Under the pieces are notes generated by a model. It ran no database searches and had not been told where the DNA came from. It saw only the letters and a program-made list of their open reading frames with translations. Position numbers and translations under genes: made by a program. Of a stretch of DNA of 64,000 nucleotides, positions 1-7,959 are shown piece by piece. The number at the start of each line of letters is the position of its first letter. Position 1 is the stretch's first letter. The stretch is from Chlamydia poikilotherma. Its GTDB lineage: Bacteria > Chlamydiota > Chlamydiia > Chlamydiales > Chlamydiaceae. The stretch is taken from the NCBI RefSeq assembly GCF_900239975.1, contig NZ_LS992154.1, positions 1 to 64,000 of the forward strand. Reading direction: 5' to 3'.

Positions 1-22
1 CAAAGTTTTAAACAGGTTAACC

Positions 23-54
23 ACTCAATTTCTCCTCTATAAATTGAGTTTTAA
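23..54 (+). terminator. Probable intrinsic terminator of the gene upstream of hemB
   Basis: Nine base pairs form between 23-31 and 41-49 (ACTCAATTT with AAATTGAGT) around a 9-base loop, followed by TTTT. The stem is AT-rich, so it is a moderate terminator. The gene it would end lies outside the window. Confidence 0.4.
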
Positions 55-134
55 ACACTTCCCACACCCCCTAAAGAAGAAGAAGTAATATTTATATAAA
101 TACTCTATCTTTTTCTGAAGGTGTGGAAAGTGTT
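54..134. repeat. Inverted repeat in the hemB upstream region
   Basis: The 15-mer AACACTTCCCACACC at 54-68 is matched at 14 of 15 positions by the reverse complement of 120-134 (GGTGTGGAAAGTGTT). The right arm ends directly before the hemB Shine-Dalgarno (GAAGGA, 134-139). The 51-base spacer is very AT-rich and holds possible -10 hexamers. It could be an operator with two half sites or a long RNA stem; I recognise neither CIRCE nor another known chlamydial operator in it. Confidence 0.55.
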
Positions 135-148
135 GAAGGATTGTAAAA

Positions 149-1144
149 ATGAGCTCATTAGCCTTGCTTCGACGTCCTCGAAGAAATAGAAGAACTGTAG
201 CTATCCGAGATTTGGTAGCCGAAACGTCTTTATTACCTCAAGATTTCATCTGTCCTTTTTTCGTTAAGGAAGGGAAAAACATTTGTGAGGAAATAGAAAG
301 CCTTACGGATGTTTATAGGTGGAGTATTGATCTTCTTTTAAAAGAGATAGAAAGATTGTGTTTTTTAGGATTAAGGGCTGTAATTCTTTTTCCTGTAATC
401 CCTAGTAATCTTAAAGATGCGTACGGTTCTTATTCTTCCAATCCTAAAAACATCCTTTGTAAAAGTATCTATGAAGTGAAAAAAGCTTTTCCAGATTTAT
501 GTGTGATAAGTGATATTGCTTTAGATCCTTATACTACTCATGGGCATGATGGTATTATGGATCAGGGTGAGGTATTAAATGATGAGAGTGTTCGCATATT
601 TGGAAACATAGCAACATTACACGCTGAAATGGGAGCAGATGTTGTAGCTCCTAGTGATATGATGGATGGTAGAGTTGCGCATATTCGTTCGAAATTAGAT
701 CAATCTGGATGGACTAAGACTTTAATTCTTTCGTATAGTGTTAAGTATGCTTCTGCTCTCTATAATCCCTTTAGAGATGCTCTCGGATCACATTTACAAT
801 CTGGAGACAAACGAAATTATCAGATGAATCCAAAAAACGTTTTAGAAGCCTTATTGGAATGTTCTTTAGATGAGCAGGAGGGCGCGGATATGCTGATGAT
901 AAAACCGGCGGGATTATATCTTGATGTTTTGCATCGGGTGAGAAATTCTACATCATTACCTTTAGCAGCATATCAAGTTAGTGGTGAATACGCTATGATT
1001 GCAGCAGCAGCTAAGATGGGGTGGTTAGATAAGGAAGCGATGTTTTATGAATCTTTAATAGCTATAAAACGCGCAGGAGCCGACATTATCATTTCTTACG
1101 CAACTCCATTAATTTTAGAGATGATGGCGTCCTCGAAGCTCTAG
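149..1144 (+). CDS. hemB: Delta-aminolevulinic acid dehydratase (porphobilinogen synthase)
   Basis: Cytoplasmic enzyme of haem synthesis that condenses two 5-aminolevulinate molecules into porphobilinogen. The 331-residue length is normal for the family. MIKPAG near residue 250 carries the Schiff-base lysine, and [11 protein letters not shown] near residue 171 is the second conserved active-site segment. The metal region reads [14 protein letters not shown], with aspartates where zinc enzymes have cysteines, so this is the magnesium/aspartate-rich type. The ATG follows GAAGGA with good spacing. It is convergent with nqrA, separated by a 14-base palindrome. hemA lies 37 kb away, so the haem genes are dispersed. 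Confidence 0.97.
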   Translation: MSSLALLRRPRRNRRTVAIRDLVAETSLLPQDFICPFFVKEGKNICEEIESLTDVYRWSIDLLLKEIERLCFLGLRAVILFPVIPSNLKDAYGSYSSNPKNILCKSIYEVKKAFPDLCVISDIALDPYTTHGHDGIMDQGEVLNDESVRIFGNIATLHAEMGADVVAPSDMMDGRVAHIRSKLDQSGWTKTLILSYSVKYASALYNPFRDALGSHLQSGDKRNYQMNPKNVLEALLECSLDEQEGADMLMIKPAGLYLDVLHRVRNSTSLPLAAYQVSGEYAMIAAAAKMGWLDKEAMFYESLIAIKRAGADIIISYATPLILEMMASSKL

Positions 1145-1158
1145 GTTCTTCGAAGAAC
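1145..1158. terminator. Palindrome between convergent hemB and nqrA, likely bidirectional terminator
   Basis: GTTCTTCGAAGAAC is a perfect 14-base palindrome that begins right after the hemB TAG and ends just before the nqrA stop. TTTATT follows on the plus strand. Its place between two converging genes fits a short shared terminator, although the U-tract is weak. Confidence 0.4.
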
Positions 1159-1159
1159 T

Positions 1160-2566
1160 TTATTCTTCATTTTCTGGATTTAAGATACCCGTTTCCTTTG
1201 CATAATCTTTTAGGGATTCTTTGATAATGGTTAGCATTTCTGTTTTCGAGGGGTCTATGAATGTGGGTAGGGCAAAATCTTCAGGACAAATTTCTAAAAA
1301 CCCTAACAAGCAAGCTAATTCGAAATCCTTAGTAATTACTGCTTTAATTAAGGGTACTACAGGAATTTTCATGGGCATGACTTTATCATAAATTTCTGTA
1401 TCTATGATAGGACGTGTTTCACCATGAAGATTGGTATCTGGATCCATATACGTATGCTTTCTTTTTAAAAATCCAGAAAGATAAGTTCTTGTACGCGTAG
1501 GCTTATTAATTCCTAATCTTAAGAAATTGAAAGCTTGTCGTATTTTTGGATTAGGAATCACAGATATGGTAGAATCTCGCATACCAAGACAGGGTGCGCT
1601 TTCTTTGTCGCAAAGTCTTCCTGTTAAGGGATCCCCAGAGATTAAAGATACATCAGAAGAAATATCTTCTAGAGAAAGTAAGCTTTGAAAATCGGCACCT
1701 TTTGTAGTTATAACATAACGCCTTAAAGATGATTTTAATCCTGATCCTGCGAGAGCTACGACTTGTTCATTTAGAATTCTTCCTTTTAAGAATAAATGTC
1801 CTATGGTTAGGACTTCTTGGAAGGATATCGTAAAGACTATGTCTTTTTCGTTAGTAATGGGTGCTATGTAATGAATGTGCGTTGAGGGAGATCCTGAGGG
1901 ATAAGGACCTGTGATCTTATGTAAATGTGCTATAGATTTTAGATCTTTTTCAGGAATAGCAAGTCTATCAGTAGAAACAATATGAGGGCATAAACCGAAA
2001 AGTTTAGCTATTGCACGAACTCCAACATTAAAAACATAAAATCCTTCTTCTCTAGAAGAAAAGACAGCGAGATGTTTTTCTGTAGATGGTGTGAAGGGAC
2101 GGTTGTCTGCAAGGTTTATGAAAATATCTCTAGGGGTTTGATTAGGAAGGGCTGGAATATCAAAAGGACGTTGTTTAAAAAGAGAGAAAAGTCCTTCTTT
2201 CTTAAAGATTTCCAACAGTTCTTTTTGTGATAATTTAGATAGATCATAAGAATACTCTGTTAGATTTTGTCCTGGAGTTTTTTTGATAACAATATCTAAT
2301 AGAGAACGTTTATCTCCTCTACGTATTTCCTTTACGGTTCCAGAAACTGGAGAGGTAATGAAAACACCGGGGAAATTTTTATATTCCGCAACAGGAGATC
2401 CTGAGGTGATAATATCATCCTGCTCCACCTTAAGCTTTAAAGCTAAGGCAGAATATGGGCGCAGGTCTATAGAAACTAGAGTCGGATCTATTCTTTTTAA
2501 AAACCCAGACTCTTTAGGAGACCCTTGCAAAGATAAATCTAAACCCCGAGTAATCGCAATTTTCAT
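1160..2566 (-). CDS. nqrA: Na(+)-translocating NADH:quinone reductase subunit A
   Basis: Subunit A of the sodium-pumping NADH:quinone oxidoreductase, a cytoplasm-facing peripheral subunit associated with quinone binding. The 468-residue protein begins MKIAITRGLDLSLQG, the typical NqrA start, and carries an N-terminal barrel-sandwich-like segment (residues about 35-95, with ITSGSPV and VKEIRRGDKR). CT634 is the recalled orthologue. The other nqr genes are not in the window. It is followed 22 bases upstream in the genome by the CT635-type gene on the same strand, so the two may be cotranscribed. Confidence 0.93.
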   Translation of the reverse strand: MKIAITRGLDLSLQGSPKESGFLKRIDPTLVSIDLRPYSALALKLKVEQDDIITSGSPVAEYKNFPGVFITSPVSGTVKEIRRGDKRSLLDIVIKKTPGQNLTEYSYDLSKLSQKELLEIFKKEGLFSLFKQRPFDIPALPNQTPRDIFINLADNRPFTPSTEKHLAVFSSREEGFYVFNVGVRAIAKLFGLCPHIVSTDRLAIPEKDLKSIAHLHKITGPYPSGSPSTHIHYIAPITNEKDIVFTISFQEVLTIGHLFLKGRILNEQVVALAGSGLKSSLRRYVITTKGADFQSLLSLEDISSDVSLISGDPLTGRLCDKESAPCLGMRDSTISVIPNPKIRQAFNFLRLGINKPTRTRTYLSGFLKRKHTYMDPDTNLHGETRPIIDTEIYDKVMPMKIPVVPLIKAVITKDFELACLLGFLEICPEDFALPTFIDPSKTEMLTIIKESLKDYAKETGILNPENEE

Positions 2567-2588
2567 ACTTTAGGGATTATAGGCGTTT

Positions 2589-3023
2589 TTATAAGGGAAT
2601 CCAGTTTTTTTTCTTATTTTTTTTGGATGATGTGCTTTTTGTTTTCTTATTAGAATTGGGTGTTGTTGTTTCTCCTCCTAAGTCTTTAGTAACTTCGTTA
2701 ATTAGAACTTCTGTCTCTTTTTTATATTCATTACACGAAGATCTAATGTTTTCTAAAGCTAACCATTCTTCTGGAGAAAAGTTATCAGGATTATTAGCAA
2801 ACACTTCCATTTGTTCTTTAGTCATTCCTGTTTGCTGGAGGATTTCTTGAGAACGTTTATCCAATTCTTGGATTTTTTCTTGGGTTTTTTCCATTAAATA
2901 TTCGTAATCTACTTCAGAGTCAGAAGATAGGGCAGAACCGAAAGAGGGATCGAAGTCTATATTATAAAGAGTGAGTATTTGTTTTATAGAATCTATTATT
3001 TTTTGAGCGGAATTACTATTCAT
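2589..3023 (-). CDS. CT635-type small acidic protein, probable secretion chaperone of TaiP
   Basis: The 144-residue protein is mostly helical and acidic over residues 1-115 and ends in a Ser/Lys-rich basic tail (KKTKSTSSKKNKKK). No enzyme motif, signal peptide or membrane segment is visible. By length and position before nqrA it matches C. trachomatis CT635, which has been described as a chaperone of the type III effector CT622/TaiP. A CT622-type protein lies at 21829-23739 in this window, so the two may be a separated chaperone-client pair. The function is inferred from recalled literature, not from a motif. Confidence 0.7.
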   Translation of the reverse strand: MNSNSAQKIIDSIKQILTLYNIDFDPSFGSALSSDSEVDYEYLMEKTQEKIQELDKRSQEILQQTGMTKEQMEVFANNPDNFSPEEWLALENIRSSCNEYKKETEVLINEVTKDLGGETTTPNSNKKTKSTSSKKNKKKNWIPL

Positions 3024-3111
3024 TAATACACCATGAATTTTAATTTATTATAAAACAAATATTATTATTTTGTGTTGTGATATTGCTCTTTTTTATAGTT
3101 AAGCGTATATT

Positions 3112-3128
3112 TCCCGTTAAAAACGGGA
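3112..3128 (+). promoter_or_regulatory. Hairpin covering the greA ribosome binding site
   Basis: TCCCGTT (3112-3118) pairs with AACGGGA (3122-3128) around an AAA loop, a perfect 7-bp stem. The right arm contains most of the only Shine-Dalgarno-like sequence (GGGAGA, 3125-3130) before the greA GTG at 3135. Folding would therefore hide the ribosome binding site. A TATAGT -10-like hexamer lies at 3094-3099 without a convincing -35. Confidence 0.5.
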
Positions 3129-3134
3129 GACGTC

Positions 3135-5288
3135 GTGGACTATCTAGAAAAGTTGCAAGTCTTAATAGACGAAGAGCAACCCTCAAGTTTCTTTAATTTG
3201 TGGGAAGAATATTGTTTTAACGATGTGGTCCGGGGGGCAGAGCTTGTCCAGATCTTAGAGAAAGTAAGGCATTCATCTTTAGCGCCTTTGTTTGGTAAAA
3301 TATCAGATACAGTTCTTCCTTTATGGGAAAGAATACCCGATGGCAAAGAAAAAGATCAGGTTCTTCAATTAGTTTTAGATATTCAAAATACTAATGCTAA
3401 ACCGTTTTATGATGCCGCCATCGACTATGTAAATAGAAAGTATCAAGGTCGAGAAAATTTTAATGAAGCCTTAAGGGTTGTTGGTCTGCGTGATGGTCGT
3501 GAGTTTCAATATAGTTTAAGCCGTTTTGATTTCTTAATGCATTTAAATGAAGGGAATTTTGTCTTCCATTCTGGAGGATGGGGAGTTGGAGAGGTTATGA
3601 GTGTATCCTTCCTTCAACAGAAAGTTCTTATAGAATTTGAGGGAGTTATGATGGCTAAAGATATCTCCTTTGAAACAGCTTTTAAGAGTTTGATTCCTCT
3701 AGGTAAAGATCATTTTTTATCACGAAGATTTGGTGATCCAGATGGTTTTGAAGCTTATGCTAAGGAACATCCGTCAGAAGTTATAGAAATTCTTCTCAAA
3801 GATTTGGGTCCTAAAACTGCTAAAGAAGTAAAAGATGAGCTTGTAGATCTAGTGATTCCCGAAGCTGAGTGGAATCGTTGGTGGCAAGCAACTAAGAGTA
3901 AAATTAAGAAAAACACTCGTATAGTAGCTCCTAAGACAATAAAGGATCCTTATAGATATAATCCTGGAGGAGATTCTTTAATTTCTCAGTTAGAAAGTCG
4001 ACTTTCTGAAATTGAGGATAATTCTGGGAAGCTCATAGAGATATATCAGTTTATTCGTGATTTACATAGCGAGTTAAAGAAACCTGAAAATCGCGAAATT
4101 ATAATAAAAGCCTTACAGACACTAGCTATTGAGGATAACCAATCTTTGGAAATTCAAAGAGATTTATTGCTTTCAGATTTTTTAGGCGAAAAATCGAAAG
4201 TTTTAGATAGTAAGTTCTTATCCTCTCTTGATGAAGAGGGAATTATTTCCATAGTTAATAATATTTCTATAATAGCTTTGCAAAAAGTGTTTTTAATGTT
4301 GATAAAGAAGCACTCTCCAGTTTGGGAGAATGTTTTTATGAAAATTTTTCTTTCAACAACATCTCCATCTCTTAGAGAACTTACTTTTAAAGTATTTAAG
4401 GGTGAGGATTCTTATCGTAAAAAGATTGAGAAAAAACTTCTTGAATGTGCTGAACACCCAATGATGTATCCTGAAGTTTTTGCTTGGTTTTTCTTAAAAC
4501 CAAAGTCTCATGATGATGGTATTTTTGATCCAAATAATAAAGAAATAGAAAGATTGTTTTTAGAGGCGGCTATGGTATTTATGTATCATGTTGCTTCAAC
4601 ACCACAGAAAGAATTAGGGAAAAAGATTTATAATTTTCTAGTGGGTCAGCGTTATCTAGCTATTCGCAATATGATAGAGGGAGCCCCATTATCCTATTTA
4701 AAAGAGATTTTATTACTGTCTACAAAATGTAGCCAGTTTTCTTCGAGTGATCTTAGTGTTTTACAAAGCCTTGCTGAGGTTGTCCATCCTGATTTGAAGA
4801 AAAATAAAGTTGTTATAGAAGAAGATATTCTTTGGACAACTTCTGAAAGTTTTACCAGAATGAAAAACAAGCTTCAATCTCTTGTTGGTAAGGAGATGGT
4901 AGATAATGCTAAAGAAATAGAGGATGCAAGGGCTTTAGGAGACCTAAGGGAGAATTCTGAATATAAATTTGCTTTAGAAAAACGAGCACGCTTACAAGAA
5001 GAAATTCGAGTGCTTTCTGAAGAGGTAAATCGAGCTAGAATACTGACTAAGGATATAGTCTTTACTGATAAGGTTGGTGTAGGATGTAAGATTTCTTTAG
5101 AAGATGAAAAAGGCAACCCTATCACTTATTCAATTCTTGGTCCTTGGGATGCTGATCCGGATAACTATATTCTTTCGTTAAAATCTAAACTTGCTCAAGA
5201 AATGCTCGATAAAACTGTTGGAGCAACTGTACAGTTTCAAGGGAAGAAATATAAGATAAGCCGAATACAATCTATTTGGGATGCATAA
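3135..5288 (+). CDS. greA: Transcription elongation factor GreA with a long N-terminal extension
   Basis: The C-terminal ~155 residues (about 560-717) are a complete GreA: a coiled coil with the conserved [10 protein letters not shown] tip region, then an FKBP-like domain with [10 protein letters not shown] and KYKISRI. GreA rescues backtracked RNA polymerase by stimulating transcript cleavage. The first ~560 residues are an additional helical region with no catalytic motif I can identify; ordinary GreA is about 158 residues. The start is GTG at 3135 after GGGAGA, whose site lies within a hairpin. CT636 is the recalled orthologue and has the same extended form. tRNA-Ala lies convergently just downstream. 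Confidence 0.93.
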   Translation: MDYLEKLQVLIDEEQPSSFFNLWEEYCFNDVVRGAELVQILEKVRHSSLAPLFGKISDTVLPLWERIPDGKEKDQVLQLVLDIQNTNAKPFYDAAIDYVNRKYQGRENFNEALRVVGLRDGREFQYSLSRFDFLMHLNEGNFVFHSGGWGVGEVMSVSFLQQKVLIEFEGVMMAKDISFETAFKSLIPLGKDHFLSRRFGDPDGFEAYAKEHPSEVIEILLKDLGPKTAKEVKDELVDLVIPEAEWNRWWQATKSKIKKNTRIVAPKTIKDPYRYNPGGDSLISQLESRLSEIEDNSGKLIEIYQFIRDLHSELKKPENREIIIKALQTLAIEDNQSLEIQRDLLLSDFLGEKSKVLDSKFLSSLDEEGIISIVNNISIIALQKVFLMLIKKHSPVWENVFMKIFLSTTSPSLRELTFKVFKGEDSYRKKIEKKLLECAEHPMMYPEVFAWFFLKPKSHDDGIFDPNNKEIERLFLEAAMVFMYHVASTPQKELGKKIYNFLVGQRYLAIRNMIEGAPLSYLKEILLLSTKCSQFSSSDLSVLQSLAEVVHPDLKKNKVVIEEDILWTTSESFTRMKNKLQSLVGKEMVDNAKEIEDARALGDLRENSEYKFALEKRARLQEEIRVLSEEVNRARILTKDIVFTDKVGVGCKISLEDEKGNPITYSILGPWDADPDNYILSLKSKLAQEMLDKTVGATVQFQGKKYKISRIQSIWDA

Positions 5289-5295
5289 TAGAGGA

Positions 5296-5368
5296 TGGAG
5301 CATAGCGGAATCGAACCGCTGACCTCAACAATGCCATTGTTGCGCTCTACCAATTGAGCTAATACCCC
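5296..5368 (-). tRNA. tRNA-Ala (anticodon GGC)
   Basis: The 73-base cloverleaf on the minus strand has acceptor GGGGTAT pairing with ATGCTCC, a D-loop TAGCTCAATTGGTAGAGC, an anticodon stem CAACA/TGTTG around loop ATGGCAT (anticodon GGC), and T-arm GGTTCGATTCC. Discriminator A; CCA is not encoded. It converges on the greA stop. Confidence 0.95.
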
Positions 5369-5438
5369 GAATAAATAAAATTATCACGAGATAAGGTTTA
5401 GAATCAATCTTTGTTCTAATGCGAAGGATTTCTTTAGT

Positions 5439-6629
5439 ATGAGTTTTTTTAATCAGTTACCCTCATTTGCTCCCGATTCTATTTTAGGTTTGCAAAAACT
5501 ATTTTTAGAAGATGAGCGAGAGGAAAAAGTCAATCTTGTTATAGGTTCTTATGAAGACCCTAACAAGGCATACGGTGGTTTTTCTAGTGTCCGTAAGGCA
5601 CAGTTTCTATTTTTAGAAGATGAGATGAATAAGGGGTATTTACCTATCAGTGGATTACCTTCTTTTAATCAAGAGATGGAGAAACTTGTTTTTGGTAATG
5701 TAAATTCTAGTTTTGTTGTTAGCGCTCAGGCGTTAGGAGGAACCGGAGCTTTACATTTAGGTGCTAAGATTTTTTCCATGGCCTATCCTTCAGGTAAGGT
5801 GTATATTCCCGAACAAACTTGGGGGAATCACGTAAGAATATTCGCTCAACAGGGATTGGAAGTTCTTAAATATCCTTATTATAGTTCGGAAAGCAAGACT
5901 CTGCTTTTTGATGAGATGCTAGCAGTATTAAAATCTGCTCCTAAATATTCTTTAGTGCTTTTACAGTGTTGTTGTCATAATCCTACAGGTATGGATCTTG
6001 ATGAGAATATGTGGACACGTCTTGCTGAAGTAATAAAAGAGCATCAACTTCTACCTTTTTTTGATACCGCTTATTTAGGTTTTGGTTTGGGTATCAAGGA
6101 AGATAGACGTCCTATAGAGATTTTCATAGAGTCTGGAAATCCGGTATTTGTAGCGGCATGTGCAAGTAAGAATTTTTCTCTTTATGGAGAGAGAGTCGGC
6201 TATTTTGCTGTCTACAGTAAAGTTGTTGATGATTTAGATAAAATTTCTAGCTGCCTCGAAGAGAAAATCCGTGGTGAATATTCTTCTCCTCCTAGACACG
6301 GAGCTAAAATTGTTTCAACCATCTTATCAAACCGCGCTTTGGAAAAAGAATGGTTATCAGAATTAGATACTATTCGTAATTCTTTAGGAAAAACACGAGC
6401 TCGATTTGTTCAAGCTATGCGTAATCATATTGGACATTCTTTTGACTTTATTTTGTCTCAGAAGGGATTTTTTGGATATCCTGGGTTTTCTTTAGAACAA
6501 GTGCTTTTTCTGAGATTGGAGAAAGGTATCTATACCACTAGTGGAGCAAGGTTTAATTTAAATGGCATTAATGATGAGAATATCGAGTATGTTGCAAGGA
6601 GTTTTTCTGAGGCATACCAGTTATCCTAG
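5439..6629 (+). CDS. tyrB: Aromatic/aspartate aminotransferase, PLP-dependent
   Basis: Class I aminotransferase of 396 residues, expected to move amino groups between an aromatic or acidic amino acid and a 2-oxo acid in the cytoplasm. ASKNFSLYGERVG near residue 246 contains the pyridoxal-phosphate lysine and its conserved surroundings, HNPTGMD is the cofactor-binding segment near residue 180, and the final RFNLNG holds the substrate-carboxylate arginine. These match the aspartate/tyrosine aminotransferase subgroup. CT637 is the recalled orthologue. Aspartate versus tyrosine preference cannot be told from the sequence. It stands alone between tRNA-Ala and mreC. Confidence 0.88.
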   Translation: MSFFNQLPSFAPDSILGLQKLFLEDEREEKVNLVIGSYEDPNKAYGGFSSVRKAQFLFLEDEMNKGYLPISGLPSFNQEMEKLVFGNVNSSFVVSAQALGGTGALHLGAKIFSMAYPSGKVYIPEQTWGNHVRIFAQQGLEVLKYPYYSSESKTLLFDEMLAVLKSAPKYSLVLLQCCCHNPTGMDLDENMWTRLAEVIKEHQLLPFFDTAYLGFGLGIKEDRRPIEIFIESGNPVFVAACASKNFSLYGERVGYFAVYSKVVDDLDKISSCLEEKIRGEYSSPPRHGAKIVSTILSNRALEKEWLSELDTIRNSLGKTRARFVQAMRNHIGHSFDFILSQKGFFGYPGFSLEQVLFLRLEKGIYTTSGARFNLNGINDENIEYVARSFSEAYQLS

Positions 6630-6709
6630 TGTTTGTGATTAGATAAAAGCTTTTCTTTATTCGATAATCTTTCTATTCCACGTGAAAACAATCACTATGA
6701 ATATTGGCG

Positions 6710-6723
6710 CAGACAAATGTCTG
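6710..6723. repeat. Small palindrome upstream of mreC
   Basis: CAGACAAATGTCTG is a perfect inverted repeat with six base pairs and an AA centre in the 262-base gap between the aminotransferase gene and mreC. No U-tract follows. It may be an operator; nothing else supports that. Confidence 0.3.
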
Positions 6724-6844
6724 GGCATATTTCTATTTTATTTCATGTTGAAGTTTTAATTATGTTTTATTTTACCCGTTAGTATCATAAAACAGGGAGT
6801 TAAATACCGTTCATTAACACAAAATAAAATATATTTTAGATGGA

Positions 6845-6872
6845 TTGAAAAGGTATCTCGATTCTGTATTAC
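6845..6872 (+). promoter_or_regulatory. Possible sigma66 promoter of mreC
   Basis: TTGAAA at 6845-6850 and TATTAC at 6867-6872 are separated by 16 bases; the expected start lies about 12 bases before the mreC ATG. TACAAT with a 19-base spacer is an alternative -10. No strong Shine-Dalgarno precedes the ATG. Confidence 0.3.
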
Positions 6873-6891
6873 AATCAAAACATTAAGAAAT

Positions 6892-7959
6892 ATGTGTGCG
6901 ATTAAAAAACCTGAAGGACATCGTTCTGCGATTAAAACCACAGGCTCTGTTGCTTATCGGCGTCACAGAAAAAACAGGCTCTATGTCTATTTAGTGATTG
7001 CTTTGAGTATCATTTTATGTTGGTCTCTACCAAAACCTTTTTATGAAAATCTTCAGAAACATTTTATATTTTTGTATACACGTGTTTTTTTTAAACAGGG
7101 TGAAGTTGTTCCTATAGATTATTCGATTCAAGATGTTGAAAATATCATCTTAAAAGATCGCATTGCTATTTTAGAAGAGCGTTTACAGGCTTATGAAGTT
7201 GCTAACTATACTCCTCCATTGTTTTCTGAGATCTTATCTCCATATTTTCGTAAGTTAATTGCTAGTCGTGTTATTTATCGTGATCCTTCTCATTGGGGAA
7301 GCTCTTGTTGGATAAACGTAGGTAAAGAACAAAAGATACAAAAAAATTCTCCAGTATTATCAGGAAAGGTACTTGTTGGTCTTGTAGATTATGTAGGGGA
7401 GCAACAATCACGAATACGCTTAATCACTGATGTAGGTATGCAACCTTCGGTAATTGCTGTTCGTGGAGGGGTACAAGCCTGGTTAATAAAAGATCAGATA
7501 CAATCTCTTACAAAACACCTTGAACGTCTTTCTGATTCCTATATTCTTGAGAAAGATAAATATGAAAAAATCGATCAATTAGAAGAGCTCAACTCATTTA
7601 TACATTATAATGATGAAACTACCTTACTTTTGCGAGGCACATTATCGGGTAGCGGTGGCCCTTTATGGAAAGATGAAACGCTAATTTTACACGGTGAGGG
7701 GTTTTGTTTTTCTGATGGAAAAGGTCTACGCGTTGGAGATATTTTAATTACAACGGGATTAGATGGAGTATTTCCTCCAGGATTATTTGTTGCTGAGATT
7801 ACTAAAGTTTGTCGACCTAGAGAAGGTGCTTGTTCTTATAAAGTAGAGGCTAAGTCGCTAGCTGAAGATTTAACAGATCTTTCTTCTGTTTTGATTCTTC
7901 CTGCTATGGAATTTAATCCTAATGATAGACCGGATATTTTTGGTTTACTATGGGATTAG
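6892..7959 (+). CDS. mreC: Rod shape-determining protein MreC
   Basis: Bitopic inner-membrane protein that links the MreB cytoskeleton to periplasmic cell-wall enzymes. The order of parts is typical: a basic cytoplasmic N-terminus (residues 1-30), one membrane segment (about 31-48), a coiled coil (about 82-104), then the paired beta domains. Family hallmarks include VIYRDPSHWGSSCWINVGKE and LITDVGMQPSVIAVRG. The 355-residue length is normal. The last 41 bases overlap the end of convergent recB. In Chlamydia, MreB and MreC act in division-site peptidoglycan synthesis, which fits the murJ and PBP genes in the window. Confidence 0.85.
   Translation: MCAIKKPEGHRSAIKTTGSVAYRRHRKNRLYVYLVIALSIILCWSLPKPFYENLQKHFIFLYTRVFFKQGEVVPIDYSIQDVENIILKDRIAILEERLQAYEVANYTPPLFSEILSPYFRKLIASRVIYRDPSHWGSSCWINVGKEQKIQKNSPVLSGKVLVGLVDYVGEQQSRIRLITDVGMQPSVIAVRGGVQAWLIKDQIQSLTKHLERLSDSYILEKDKYEKIDQLEELNSFIHYNDETTLLLRGTLSGSGGPLWKDETLILHGEGFCFSDGKGLRVGDILITTGLDGVFPPGLFVAEITKVCRPREGACSYKVEAKSLAEDLTDLSSVLILPAMEFNPNDRPDIFGLLWD

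Noticed and set aside
2283..2573. 96-codon plus-strand frame over the nqrA start
   Set aside because: Antisense shadow of nqrA; no ribosome binding site and no family.
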